DNA of 64,000 bases from Butyricicoccus pullicaecorum. Lineage in GTDB: Bacteria; Bacillota; Clostridia; Oscillospirales; Butyricicoccaceae. The translations under genes were made by a program, and so were the position numbers. The DNA lies in NCBI GenBank assembly GCA_021531865.1, contig JAFBIW010000001.1, positions 293,820-357,819 of the forward strand, read 5' to 3'. The notes below the pieces were generated by a model. That model did not search any database, had not been told where the DNA came from, and saw only the letters and a list, made by a program, of their open reading frames with translations. Of the stretch, positions 33,540-42,093 are shown in pieces (positions within the stretch are counted from its first letter, which is position 1; every line of letters starts with the position of its first letter).

Positions 33540-34685
33540 ATGCGCGTAATGATTTTATCGGTGACCGCTGGTTTCGGTCACCACGCGACGGCCAAGGCGG
33601 TCGCGGATATGCTGGTGCAGAAGGGCGCACAGGTCGAGACCGTCGACGTCTACGCCTACATCAGCAAGATCGTCAAGGAGACCATCGACAAGGGCTATCT
33701 GTTCACCTCCAAGCACACGCAGGAGCTGTACCGGCTGGTCTATCTGCTGGCCGAGAACCACGGCTCGGGCTACTTTGCGAACCCGATCCCGATCATCAAC
33801 ATCATCAATGCGCTGGGCGCGTCCAAGTTCGCCCGGGTGGTCAACGACTTTGAGCCGGACGCGATCGTCTGCACCCACGTCTTCGCCGCCCAGCTCGTCA
33901 ACGAGCTCAAGCGGCGCAGCCTGCTGTCCGCGCCCACCGTGGGCATCATCACCGACTACACCCTCCACCCCTACTGGGAGGACGTGCCCCGCATTGAGTA
34001 CATCGTCACAGCCAGCGAGCTGCTGACTCACCGCGCCGTCAAAAAGGGCATCGAGCCCGGGCGCATCCTGCCCTTCGGCATCCCGATTCACCCCAAGTTC
34101 AACCGTCCGCTCGGGCAGACCGAGGCCCGCGCCGCGCTCGAGATCGACCCCGACCGTCCGACCATCCTGATGATGGGCGGCAGCATGGGCTATTCGGACA
34201 ACAAAAAGCTCATCCGCGAGCTGGATCTGTGCGGCATCCCCTTCCAGCTCCTCGTCGTCTGCGGCAACAACAAGAAACAGCACCATGAGATGCTCCGCAT
34301 CGCCGAGAAGCACGACGGCCCCTGCACGATCCTCCCCTACGGCTTTGTCAATAACGTCGAGGTCATGATGAGCGCGGCCGACTGCATCATCACCAAGCCG
34401 GGCGGCCTGACCGTCTCCGAGGCGCTGGCCAAGAACCTGCCCATGATCCTTGTCAATCCGATCCCGGGCCACGAGGAGCGCAACGTCGAATTTCTCATGA
34501 ACAACGGCATGGCCTGTCTGGTCACCAAGACCTTCCCGGTCGACGAGGCGGTCTACCACCTGTTCAAAAGCCCCAACCGCCTGCGAAACGTGCGTGAAAC
34601 GATGAGTGCCGTCGCCCATCCGGACGCGACCGAGCGCCTGTGCGACTTTATCCTGACCGAGCTGAAGCCAAAAACCGAAGCCTGA
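33540..34685 (+). CDS. MGDG synthase/UgtP-family glycosyltransferase
   Basis: A 381-residue GT28-type enzyme of the diacylglycerol glucosyl/galactosyltransferase family, which builds membrane glycolipids and lipoteichoic-acid anchors. The N-terminal half has ILSVTAGFGHHATAKAVADM (acceptor loop), CTHVFAAQLVNEL and TPTVGIITDYTLHPYW-like strands; the C-terminal nucleotide-sugar half has LMMGGSMGYSDNKK, FVNNVEVMMSAADCIITKPGGLTVSEAL and NPIPGHEERN. AAAGGAGATC places the start at 33540. It precedes two acyltransferase-fold paralogs on either strand, suggesting a lipid-modifying locus. Confidence 0.88.
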   Translation: MRVMILSVTAGFGHHATAKAVADMLVQKGAQVETVDVYAYISKIVKETIDKGYLFTSKHTQELYRLVYLLAENHGSGYFANPIPIINIINALGASKFARVVNDFEPDAIVCTHVFAAQLVNELKRRSLLSAPTVGIITDYTLHPYWEDVPRIEYIVTASELLTHRAVKKGIEPGRILPFGIPIHPKFNRPLGQTEARAALEIDPDRPTILMMGGSMGYSDNKKLIRELDLCGIPFQLLVVCGNNKKQHHEMLRIAEKHDGPCTILPYGFVNNVEVMMSAADCIITKPGGLTVSEALAKNLPMILVNPIPGHEERNVEFLMNNGMACLVTKTFPVDEAVYHLFKSPNRLRNVRETMSAVAHPDATERLCDFILTELKPKTEA

Positions 34686-34693
34686 TCCCTTCG

Positions 34694-34725
34694 CGCCGCC
34701 CGCCGAACGGGCGGTGCTTTTTTTT
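34694..34725 (+). terminator. Terminator of the UgtP-like gene
   Basis: CGCCGCCCG pairs with CGGGCGGTG (one G-T), followed by T8. Confidence 0.85.
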
Positions 34726-34809
34726 GCAAAAAATTCTTATTTTGTGCATATTATAGGATTTTGGCCGCGCGATTTCTACAGTTTTGTCGGACGCTGTCCG
34801 CCGGTGTGA

Positions 34810-34838
34810 TTGACCCGTGCAGCACAGCGCGCTATAAT
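34810..34838 (+). promoter_or_regulatory. Promoter of the first condensation-fold gene
   Basis: TTGACC and TATAAT with 17-base spacing, about 80 bases before the gene. Confidence 0.7.
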
Positions 34839-34918
34839 ATTGATAAGCAAATCAAACTTATGGGAGGAAACCGGATCGCGTGCCCCGCGCCGCGTATCAG
34901 AATCAAGGAGGAAATCGA

Positions 34919-36241
34919 ATGGAACTGCAAGACCAGTTTCCCATGCTGCGCACCGACAGCTATGGCAAGATCTTTCTGTACTGCAACCAGACCGACTGTG
35001 CCTGCGTCCCGCGGCACACCATCCGCATGACCGAACCGGTCGATCCGGAAACGCTTCAGGAGGCCGTCAAGACCGCCCTGCTGCGCTTTCCGCACATGAT
35101 GCTGGGCATTCAGGCGACCGATACCCAGTTCGTCTACCGCATGAACGTGCAGGAGCCGGTCGTCCTGCCCTTTGACGGGCTTTGGACACGCTACACCATC
35201 GGCTCGTCCGACACCAACGGCCACCTGTTTCTGGTCGGCTACCAGGACGACACGATCTACATGGAGTATCAGCACTCGATCTGCGACGGCCGCGGCTTTG
35301 AGGAATTCATCCGTTGCGTGCTCTTCCACTATCTCAAGCTGCGCGGCAAGCCGGTCGAGAACGACGGCACCGTGCGCGGCTTAGACACGGTTTACACGGC
35401 GGCTGAGAGCGAGGACGGCTACGAGCGGCTGGATCGGGAATACTCGCCCGCCGGCATCTACGCCAAGCCCAAGCAGGTCGTCCACGCCGACGAGCTGACC
35501 GATCTGGGCGACCAGCCCGAGGTCGTCTCCGAGCTGACCTTCCCCTTCCACGAGCTGCGCGCGGTCGCGCACGAAATGGGCGTCAGCCCGCTGTCCATCC
35601 TCGCGCCGCTGTTCAGCCGGGCGTTTTACCGCCGCTACGGCAAGGGCGCGGATGCGCCGGTCATCTCGCAGATCCCGGTCGATCTGCGGCCCTACGTCCC
35701 CAGCCCGACCACCCGCTACTTCATCTGCTTCCTCGACCTGCCCTACGAGGCGGCCTATGAGCAGCTCGAGCTGCCCGAGGTCTTCCGCCGCACCAAGCAG
35801 TTCCTCAAGGAGCAGATGGAGCCGGAGCGCCTGCTCTACCGCGCCAAGCGCGCGAGCGACACCTGCCGCGAGCTGCATGAGCGCGACATCCCGCTCGCGG
35901 ACAAGATCCGCGAGGGCGGTCAGCTCTCCAAGAACTTCGTCCTGGAGGACAGCTTCCTCATCACCAACGTGGGCGAATTCAAGGTTTCGGATTCGATGAA
36001 GCCCTACATCCGGGATTACGGCGCCCTCCTGCCCTGCGCGGCACAGCCCTGCGCCATGCTGATCTCGTCCTACAACGGACAGATGAAGCTCTCGATCACC
36101 CAGCGCGGCCACGACCTTGATTTGGCTACCCAGATGGTCGCACAGCTTGCCGGTCTGGGCGTGCACGTCTCGATCCTGAGCTATCCGTTCTATGTGACCA
36201 AATACAACGGCATGGACGCATCCGAAAATTCTGCGCTGTGA
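34919..36241 (+). CDS. Condensation-domain/BAHD-like acyltransferase, paralog 1
   Basis: A 440-residue protein of the CoA-dependent acyltransferase (CAT/condensation/alcohol acetyltransferase) superfamily. The catalytic HxxxDG is present as HSICDGRGF (H119, D123) in the middle of the N-terminal half, and a late DYGALLPC resembles the structural DFGWG motif of the superfamily. It also has DLRPYVPSPTTRY, the NRPS-condensation-like DLR strand. AAGGAGGAAATCGA precedes the ATG. It lacks carrier-protein or adenylation partners. A role acylating a sugar lipid or alcohol is inference from the neighbouring UgtP-like gene. Paralog 2 faces it. Confidence 0.75.
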   Translation: MELQDQFPMLRTDSYGKIFLYCNQTDCACVPRHTIRMTEPVDPETLQEAVKTALLRFPHMMLGIQATDTQFVYRMNVQEPVVLPFDGLWTRYTIGSSDTNGHLFLVGYQDDTIYMEYQHSICDGRGFEEFIRCVLFHYLKLRGKPVENDGTVRGLDTVYTAAESEDGYERLDREYSPAGIYAKPKQVVHADELTDLGDQPEVVSELTFPFHELRAVAHEMGVSPLSILAPLFSRAFYRRYGKGADAPVISQIPVDLRPYVPSPTTRYFICFLDLPYEAAYEQLELPEVFRRTKQFLKEQMEPERLLYRAKRASDTCRELHERDIPLADKIREGGQLSKNFVLEDSFLITNVGEFKVSDSMKPYIRDYGALLPCAAQPCAMLISSYNGQMKLSITQRGHDLDLATQMVAQLAGLGVHVSILSYPFYVTKYNGMDASENSAL

Positions 36242-36254
36242 GCCAATTCCAAAC

Positions 36255-36283
36255 AAAAAGACCGCCTTCGGGCGGTCTTTTCT
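36255..36283. terminator. Bidirectional terminator between the acyltransferase paralogs
   Basis: AAAAAGACCGCC pairs with GGCGGTCTTTT around a TTCG tetraloop. Confidence 0.9.
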
Positions 36284-36284
36284 G

Positions 36285-37610
36285 TTATTCGTCGAGCTTT
36301 TTGCCGTCGTAGCGGGTGACGTGGAACTGATAGCTGTACGCCTGCGCCGGGAAACCGTTTTCCTCCAGCACCTGCACCAGGTTGTTGACCAGATCGGGTC
36401 TGGGATCACGCCGGGACAGGGCGATCTTGAGCGTATTGCGGTAGGACGAGACCAGAATGCCGAACGGCTGGTGGGCGCACGGCAGGATCGCGCCGAAGTC
36501 GGCAATGTATTTCTCCATGCTGACGGGCACATGGAAGGGGCCGATGTTCGTCAGAATGAAGCTGTCCCGCCGGATATAGTCCCGAGCCTGCTCGCGCATG
36601 AACGCCTCCTTCTCGTCGATCAGCATGTCGGACTTGTGGTTGTTGAAGACCCGGTTGGCGTTCTTGAGCGCCCAATAGGCCGCGTGCGGCAAAGCGCGCT
36701 GGGTGTCGAAATATTCGCTCATCTTCTGCGCGGCCTCCACAAAGGGCAGCGAAAAGTATTCATAATGGAACGGCAGGTCGAGCAGGGCGACGAAAAAGCG
36801 TACGGTGGGCGAGTCGATGTAGGTGCGCAGATCCATGGGCACCTCGGCGACGATCGCCTCGCGGTGGTCGGTGCCCACGTAGTAGGTGCGGTAGAGTGCG
36901 TGCGAAATCGCCGTCATCAGGAAGGTCAGGGGCGTAATGTCGTTGGCCTTGATGAACTTGCGCACCTGCGGGAAGGACAGCGTGATCTCGCTCGTCCATT
37001 CGTCGTCGTCCTCGTGCCCGTCAAATTCGGGCAGATGGAAGGACGGCACATCCGAATAGTGGTTCTCGTCCGACTGGTGCGCCTTGCGCAGCTTGATAAA
37101 GCCGTCCTCGTTCTCCTCGGGCGTGTAGTCGGTTTCGAGCGTGCGGATCGAGCCGTCGTTCTCGACCGGCTTGCCGCACAGCTTGAAATAATAATACAGC
37201 ACGCACTTGATAAATTCGTTGAAGCCCCGGCCGTCACTCATGCAGTGCTGGTACTCCATGTAGATCGTCTTTCCCTTGTAGCCACAGGTGAACAGATAGC
37301 CGTTGGTATCGGCTGAGCCCATGTAATAGGGGGAGCGATCCTCAAAGGGCAGCACAACGGGCGGCTTGTCGAGCAGGCGGTAGCGATAGCTCTTCTCGCC
37401 GCGTGTGAGACCCAGACCCATCTGCGGGAAGCGCAGCAGGGCGATCTTGACCGCCTCACGCAGCTCTTCGGGACGCACGTCCTCGGTCAGACGGATGATG
37501 TGCCGGGGCGCGGTCGTCAGGTCGCGGTGAGTGGCGTACATAAACAAACAGCCGTAGCTGTCAACATCCAAAAGATGGTTGACTTGGTGATTGCGCGTAT
37601 ACAGATTCAT
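36285..37610 (-). CDS. Condensation-domain/BAHD-like acyltransferase, paralog 2
   Basis: A 441-residue homologue of the preceding gene, clearly similar along its whole length: shared DSYGxxFxYA opening, TIYMEYQH and GRGFNEFIKCVLYYYFKL blocks and GKPVENDG. Catalytic motif HCMSDGRGF (H122, D126); the late DFGAILPC is even closer to DFGWG than in paralog 1. It differs by an acidic insertion (EFDGHEDDDEW) near residue 200. Convergent with paralog 1, sharing one terminator. A TATAAT on the minus strand (37691-37696) lies 80 bases upstream. Two diverged copies suggest different acyl donors or acceptors. Confidence 0.75.
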   Translation of the reverse strand: MNLYTRNHQVNHLLDVDSYGCLFMYATHRDLTTAPRHIIRLTEDVRPEELREAVKIALLRFPQMGLGLTRGEKSYRYRLLDKPPVVLPFEDRSPYYMGSADTNGYLFTCGYKGKTIYMEYQHCMSDGRGFNEFIKCVLYYYFKLCGKPVENDGSIRTLETDYTPEENEDGFIKLRKAHQSDENHYSDVPSFHLPEFDGHEDDDEWTSEITLSFPQVRKFIKANDITPLTFLMTAISHALYRTYYVGTDHREAIVAEVPMDLRTYIDSPTVRFFVALLDLPFHYEYFSLPFVEAAQKMSEYFDTQRALPHAAYWALKNANRVFNNHKSDMLIDEKEAFMREQARDYIRRDSFILTNIGPFHVPVSMEKYIADFGAILPCAHQPFGILVSSYRNTLKIALSRRDPRPDLVNNLVQVLEENGFPAQAYSYQFHVTRYDGKKLDE

Positions 37611-37974
37611 GGTCGTTTTCCTCCGATGCGCCGCTTTCCGGGCGCGTTCCTCTGTTTGCCTCCAAGCAACGCCATGGCCGGCGTTTCCTTATTATACCCT
37701 ACTTATTCCGCAATTCCTATGGGCTGTTCCACCAGATTTTATACCGCAGACCTGCATTTTCCAAACAGATACCCGTATTTTGTTTATTTGAATCGTATTT
37801 TTATACCATATCTTGTTATTTATTTGCTTTGCTAATCAATTTGTTCTCAAACCACAATTTTTTGAGACCGCACCGTTCGTTTTTTGTCCGACCTGCCCAT
37901 TTTTGTCCCGGAACAAGGAAAAACCCGCATCGGAATCGTCCGAATGCGGGTTTTTTTCGACAAAAAGTAACAGT
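37611..37974. other. AT-rich intergenic gap with one promoter element and one terminator
   Basis: The right part holds the TRAP permease terminator, the left part the TATAAT for acyltransferase paralog 2. The remaining roughly 200 bases are T-rich and show no gene, repeat or stable structure that I can support. Confidence 0.6.
37919..37957 (-). terminator. Terminator of the TRAP permease gene
   Basis: AAACCCGCAT-CGGA pairs with TCCG-AATGCGGGTTT; the minus-strand 3' side ends in GGGTTTTTCC. Confidence 0.8.
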
Positions 37975-39981
37975 TTACGCCTTGGCCGCGCGGTTCGCGG
38001 TGATCTGCCAGAACGCCATGACGGCGAAGCATCCCAGACCGACGATATCGGTGATGGTGGTGGGCGAGATCAGCATGAGACCGCCGGCCAGCAGGATGAT
38101 ACGCTGGACCCAGTTCAGTCTGCGGAACATATAGCCCTCGAGACAGCCCGCGATCGAGACCATACCGATGAACGAGGTGATGCAGATCTGAATGACCGCG
38201 ATCGGCGTGGTATCAATGAAGAGCATCTGCGGGTTGAGCGCGAAGATATACGGAACGATGAAGGCAGCGATGGCCAGACGGGCGGCGTTGACGCCGGTCT
38301 TCATCGGGTTGCCGCGCGCGATCGCCGAGCCTGCGTAAGCGGCCAGCGCGACCGGCGGGGTGATATCGGCGACGATGCCGAAGTAGAAGACGAACATATT
38401 GGCGGCGATCGCGTTGAGGCCCATGCCCGAAATCAGGATGGGCGCGCAGGTGGTCGCCATAATGACGTAGTTCGCGGTGGTCGGTACGCCCATGCCGAGC
38501 AGGATACAGGTCAGCATGGTCAGGACGAGCGCGACCATCATATTGTTGCCCGCGACCGAAACGATGCCCGAGATCAGGAGCTGACCCAGACCGGTCATCG
38601 TGACGACGCCCGCGATGATGCCCGCGATACCGCAGGCGACTGCGACCGAAATGGTGTTCTTCGCGCCGTTCTCCAGACCGTCAAAGAACTTGTGGATGTT
38701 CATTTCGTTCTCCGACTTGACGCCCAGCATCTTGTTAATGAAGTTGTTGGCGATCGAGACGGCGATGGCGACCAGCGTCGCGAGGATGGCCGCGCGGGAC
38801 ATGGTGAAGCCCTGAATGATGGTGACGACCAGAACGATCAGAGGCAGGAGCAGATAAACGCGGGTCATGAGCGTACGCAGCTTGGGCAGCTCCTCGCGGG
38901 GCAGGCCCTTGAGACCCAGCTTCTTGGCCTCGAAATGTACCATCAGGAAGATGCCGGAGAAGTACAGGAAGGCGGGCAGGATGGCCTTGACCGCGATCTC
39001 ACCGTAGGGAACACCGACCATTTCGGCCATCAGGAAGGCAGCCGCGCCCATGATCGGGGGCATGATCTGACCGCCGGTCGAAGCCGCGGCCTCGACCGCG
39101 CCCGCGAACTCAGGCGCGTAGCCGGTCTTCTTCATCAGCGGGATGGTGACCGAGCCGGTGGTGACGGTATTGCCGACCGAGGAGCCCGAGACCATGCCGC
39201 ACAGGGCGGACGAGATGACCGCGACCTTGGCCGGGCCGCCCGAGGACGAGCCTGCGATCGCATTGGCGCACTGGATGAAGAACTGGGAAATTCCGGTCGC
39301 CTCGAGGAAGGCGCCGAAGATGATGAACAGGACGATGAACGTCGAGCAGACGTTGATCGGCGTGCCCAGAATGCCGTTCGTGGTGTAGAAGAGCTGATAA
39401 ACGATGCGCTTGAGACCGAAATACTGCAAGTCGTAATACTGCGTGAACGCGTAGATGATGAACACGGACGCGACGCACAGGATGGGCAGGCCGACGACGC
39501 GGCGGCAGGCCTCGAAGAGGATCAGGGTGCCGACGACGCCGATGACGATCTCATAGGGCAGGATGCGCGAGGAACGCGCAATGATGGCCTCCGCGTTGAA
39601 CACGCAGTAGAAGAAGCAGGCAGCGCCCGCGATCATCAGGATAAAGTCATACCACGGGATGTAGTTGACGCGCGGCGGCTTGGCATTCGGCTTGGTCGGG
39701 TTGGGCTTGCGCGCCGGATACAGGACGAACACCATGATGATGATGAAGCCCAGAAAGCTGGCGCGGCGGATGCGCTCGTCCCAGTTGGCGAACAGGTTCA
39801 TGCCGATGCAGAAGAGGGAAAACAGGATGAAGAACCAGCGAACGATCAGCTTGGGCGTGCCGGTGAAGATGCGGGTGTTGGATTCCCGGTCATACTTCTT
39901 CATAATGGCGTCCAGATCGTCCATCTGCTCGACCGGCTGGGCCGTGCGCTGCTCCTCCTTCTCTCCTTTTTTCTTGAGCAA
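37975..39981 (-). CDS. TRAP transporter fused permease (4TM/12TM, TAXI type)
   Basis: A 668-residue inner-membrane protein fusing the small (DctQ-like) and large (DctM-like) TRAP permease subunits; it moves organic anions with sodium, fed by an extracytoplasmic receptor. The soluble start (EEQRTAQPVEQMDDLDAIMKKY) is followed by about four helices to residue 170, then the large DctM part with GMVSGSSVGNTVTTGSVTIP, AAASTGGQIMPPIMGAAAFLMAE and the repeated GMGVPTTANYVIMA motif. This is the architecture seen with TAXI-type receptors, and such a receptor gene lies upstream. Substrate (often glutamate or C4/C5 acids) unknown. Confidence 0.93.
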   Translation of the reverse strand: MLKKKGEKEEQRTAQPVEQMDDLDAIMKKYDRESNTRIFTGTPKLIVRWFFILFSLFCIGMNLFANWDERIRRASFLGFIIIMVFVLYPARKPNPTKPNAKPPRVNYIPWYDFILMIAGAACFFYCVFNAEAIIARSSRILPYEIVIGVVGTLILFEACRRVVGLPILCVASVFIIYAFTQYYDLQYFGLKRIVYQLFYTTNGILGTPINVCSTFIVLFIIFGAFLEATGISQFFIQCANAIAGSSSGGPAKVAVISSALCGMVSGSSVGNTVTTGSVTIPLMKKTGYAPEFAGAVEAAASTGGQIMPPIMGAAAFLMAEMVGVPYGEIAVKAILPAFLYFSGIFLMVHFEAKKLGLKGLPREELPKLRTLMTRVYLLLPLIVLVVTIIQGFTMSRAAILATLVAIAVSIANNFINKMLGVKSENEMNIHKFFDGLENGAKNTISVAVACGIAGIIAGVVTMTGLGQLLISGIVSVAGNNMMVALVLTMLTCILLGMGVPTTANYVIMATTCAPILISGMGLNAIAANMFVFYFGIVADITPPVALAAYAGSAIARGNPMKTGVNAARLAIAAFIVPYIFALNPQMLFIDTTPIAVIQICITSFIGMVSIAGCLEGYMFRRLNWVQRIILLAGGLMLISPTTITDIVGLGCFAVMAFWQITANRAAKA

Positions 39982-40008
39982 TGGAAACGCCTCCTTAAAC
40001 TAGAGAAT

Positions 40009-40053
40009 AAAAAACAGCGGGAGCAGCCGCGGGAAGGACCTGCGGCTGCTCCC
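40009..40053 (-). terminator. Intercistronic hairpin between TAXI receptor and TRAP permease
   Basis: GGGAGCAGCCGC pairs with GCGGCTGCTCCC; on the minus strand CTGTTTTTTATTC follows. Probably a partial terminator giving more receptor than permease mRNA. Confidence 0.75.
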
Positions 40054-40127
40054 ATCTTCTTTGAATGGGCTTTATGCCACAAAATAAATCAAAGGAACCA
40101 GATCTATTCCGTGGGACTCAAGAGACG

Positions 40128-41138
40128 TCAGGACTTCCAGACGCCCTGCTCCTCGTAATACTTCTGCGCACCCGGATGGAAGTCAACGTCGATGCCGTTG
40201 AGTGCGGTGTCGAGGGACAGCTCGTTGAACTTGGACTGGGACTCTGCCATCTTTTCCTTGTTCTCGAACATGGCCTTGGTCAGCTCATAAACGACGTCCT
40301 CGGAGATATCCTTGGAAACGACCAGAGTCGCGCGGACGGCGACGGTCTCGGTGTCGACGTCAACACCGTTGTAGGTACCGGCCGGGATGACAGACTTGGT
40401 GTAGAACGGATACTCGTCGATCAGCGCGTCGGCATGGGCCGCATCGACCGGAACGATGGAGATTTCCTTGGTAGTGGCCAGATCGGTAACGGCAGTGGTG
40501 GGCGCGCCCGCGGTGACGAACGCGGCGTCAATCTTGCCATCCTTCAGGCCGTCAGCCGAAGCGGAGAAGCCCGAGTTGACCTTGTTGATGTCCTTGTCGA
40601 TGTCGATGCCGTAGGCCGCGAGGATCTGGCGCGCGTTGAACTCAACGCCCGAGCCTGCGTCGCCGACAGAAACGGTCTTGCCCTTCAGGTCCTCAACGGA
40701 CTTGATGCCGGGAGACGCGATGATCTGGCAGGTCTCGTCATACAGACCGGCGATCGCCTGGAAATTCGTGCAGGCGCCGGCGGCCTCAAAGAGGTCGGTG
40801 CCGTGTGCAGCGTAGGACATAACGTCGTTCTGCACGGTACCCATCTGGGCAACGCCGTCCTCGATCTGCTCGATATCGTCCTTGGAACCGCCCGAGGTGG
40901 TGACGTTGATGCTCGAATTCTGGAGCAGCGGGTTCAGGGTGGAGGCCAGAACGCCGCCGACCGCGTAGTAGGTGCCGGTCTCGCCGCCGGTCGCCAGAAC
41001 GAGCGTCTGCTTGCCGCCCGCGGACGAACCGCCGTCAGACGCGCTGCTGCCGCCGTTGCTGCCGCTGCCGCCGCAGCCGGTCAGCGCGATCGCCGCCGCC
41101 ATGGTGCACGCGAGCAACGCTGCAAATTTTTTCTTCAT
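40128..41138 (-). CDS. TAXI-family TRAP transporter substrate-binding lipoprotein
   Basis: A 336-residue lipid-anchored receptor that captures the substrate for the TRAP permease. Signal peptide and lipobox: MKKKFAALLACTMAAAIALTGC, lipidated Cys, then a Gly/Ser linker. The mature part has the TAXI marks LVLATGGETGTYYAVGGVLA, LKGKTVSVGDAGSGVEFNAR and TNFQAIAGLYDE. Of the in-frame ATGs only 41138 has a ribosome site (GGAAAGGGG) and a proper signal peptide. It is the first gene of the TRAP unit. Confidence 0.92.
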   Translation of the reverse strand: MKKKFAALLACTMAAAIALTGCGGSGSNGGSSASDGGSSAGGKQTLVLATGGETGTYYAVGGVLASTLNPLLQNSSINVTTSGGSKDDIEQIEDGVAQMGTVQNDVMSYAAHGTDLFEAAGACTNFQAIAGLYDETCQIIASPGIKSVEDLKGKTVSVGDAGSGVEFNARQILAAYGIDIDKDINKVNSGFSASADGLKDGKIDAAFVTAGAPTTAVTDLATTKEISIVPVDAAHADALIDEYPFYTKSVIPAGTYNGVDVDTETVAVRATLVVSKDISEDVVYELTKAMFENKEKMAESQSKFNELSLDTALNGIDVDFHPGAQKYYEEQGVWKS

Positions 41139-41201
41139 GGTAAAAAACCCCTTTCCGTAAATTCTTCTATGGATTTTTGTATTCCTATGAATAACAATTA
41201 A

Positions 41202-41230
41202 ATTATACACGATTGTGCGCATTATTGCAA
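41202..41230 (-). promoter_or_regulatory. TRAP operon promoter
   Basis: TTGCAA (41225-41230) and TATAAT (41202-41207) on the minus strand with 17-base spacing. Confidence 0.7.
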
Positions 41231-41552
41231 CATAAATGTAAAACTCCTGCATTCTCTTTCGCCCGATTTTTCGGTATTTTCGGATGGCGCAAAAAATTTT
41301 ATTTTTTAAAAATGTATCCGATTTCCGTCATTTTTCCCAATCATCCGCCCAACCGGCCGAAAACGATCTGTGTTTTGAATTTACAGAATATTTACAGAGT
41401 TTTCCTCCGGCTCTCGTCTGTGCGCATTTCTGCATCCGCTCCTGCATTTTCAGCGTCCGCTTTTTTGCGTTTTCTGCGCACATCTTCCGCATTTCCCTGT
41501 GATATTCGTATGAAAATCCGAATATATTAAAATTTATTCCGTTTTCAGACGC
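41231..41552. other. AT-rich gap without recognisable gene
   Basis: Between the TRAP promoter and the inosine-glycosylase terminator lie about 320 T-rich bases. Short frames here have skewed Phe/Ser/Arg composition and no ribosome sites. I see no repeat or structure in it. Confidence 0.6.
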
Positions 41553-41582
41553 AAAAAGCCGCACAGCGTTTTGTCGTGCGGC
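41553..41582 (-). terminator. Terminator of the inosine-glycosylase operon
   Basis: GCCGCAC pairs with GTGCGGC; the minus-strand 3' side continues TTTTTG. It starts 5 bases after the stop codon. Confidence 0.75.
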
Positions 41583-41586
41583 GGAT

Positions 41587-42090
41587 TTAATCCTCGTGCA
41601 GGGTCTGCGCGATCACACGGTAGGCCTCGATCAGCCGTTCCCGCGACCACGCGGCGTTCGCCGGACTGGTCGAGGGCAGGCAGACCGCCTCGATACCGGT
41701 CGCGGGCTGGCAGAGCTTCCGGTAATACCGGTAGCTCGTCGCGCCCGTGCAAAAAATGTGCGTGACCTGCGTCTGTCCGATCAGCCAGTTCAGGTCGTTC
41801 GGCACCGGATTGCGGATCGAGGTGTCGCTCGCGCCCCGGATCTCGCAGGATGCGAGGGTATCCCACATCGCGATGTGATGCCGCAGCGCCAGCGCGCGCT
41901 TTTCCTCGACCGTCGCGGGCGCCGGTTCGTCCAGCACAGCGGCCAGCACCGGCCAGAAGCGGTTCTGCGGATGACCGTAGAAAAAGCCCTGCGCACGCGA
42001 CTTGGGACTCGGGATCGAGCCGAGGATCAGCACCCGCGAATCGGGCGCGAAAAGCGGCGGAAAATTGTGCGTAACAAGGGTGTATTCCAT
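41587..42090 (-). CDS. DNA-deoxyinosine glycosylase (UDG superfamily, family 6-like)
   Basis: Removes hypoxanthine (deaminated adenine) from DNA. The 167-residue product matches the family: VLILGSIPSPKSR (motif 1), FFYGHPQNRFWPVLAAVL, VWDTL-like helix (AMWDTLASCEI) and motif 2 LPSTSPANAA. The catalytic Asn of motif 1 in classical UDGs is replaced, as in this group. It starts three bases after the mutY stop, so it is co-expressed with a second base-excision enzyme. Length is standard. Confidence 0.88.
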   Translation of the reverse strand: MEYTLVTHNFPPLFAPDSRVLILGSIPSPKSRAQGFFYGHPQNRFWPVLAAVLDEPAPATVEEKRALALRHHIAMWDTLASCEIRGASDTSIRNPVPNDLNWLIGQTQVTHIFCTGATSYRYYRKLCQPATGIEAVCLPSTSPANAAWSRERLIEAYRVIAQTLHED

Positions 42091-42093
42091 CCG

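Noticed and set aside
37813..40158. 781-codon open frame opposite the TRAP permease
   Set aside because: Shadow frame with extreme Asp/Arg/Glu repeats (DDRGDG-like); the opposite strand encodes a clear transporter.
41231..41552. Several 60-105-codon frames in the AT-rich gap
   Set aside because: Phe/Ser/Arg-skewed, no ribosome sites, mutually overlapping on both strands.
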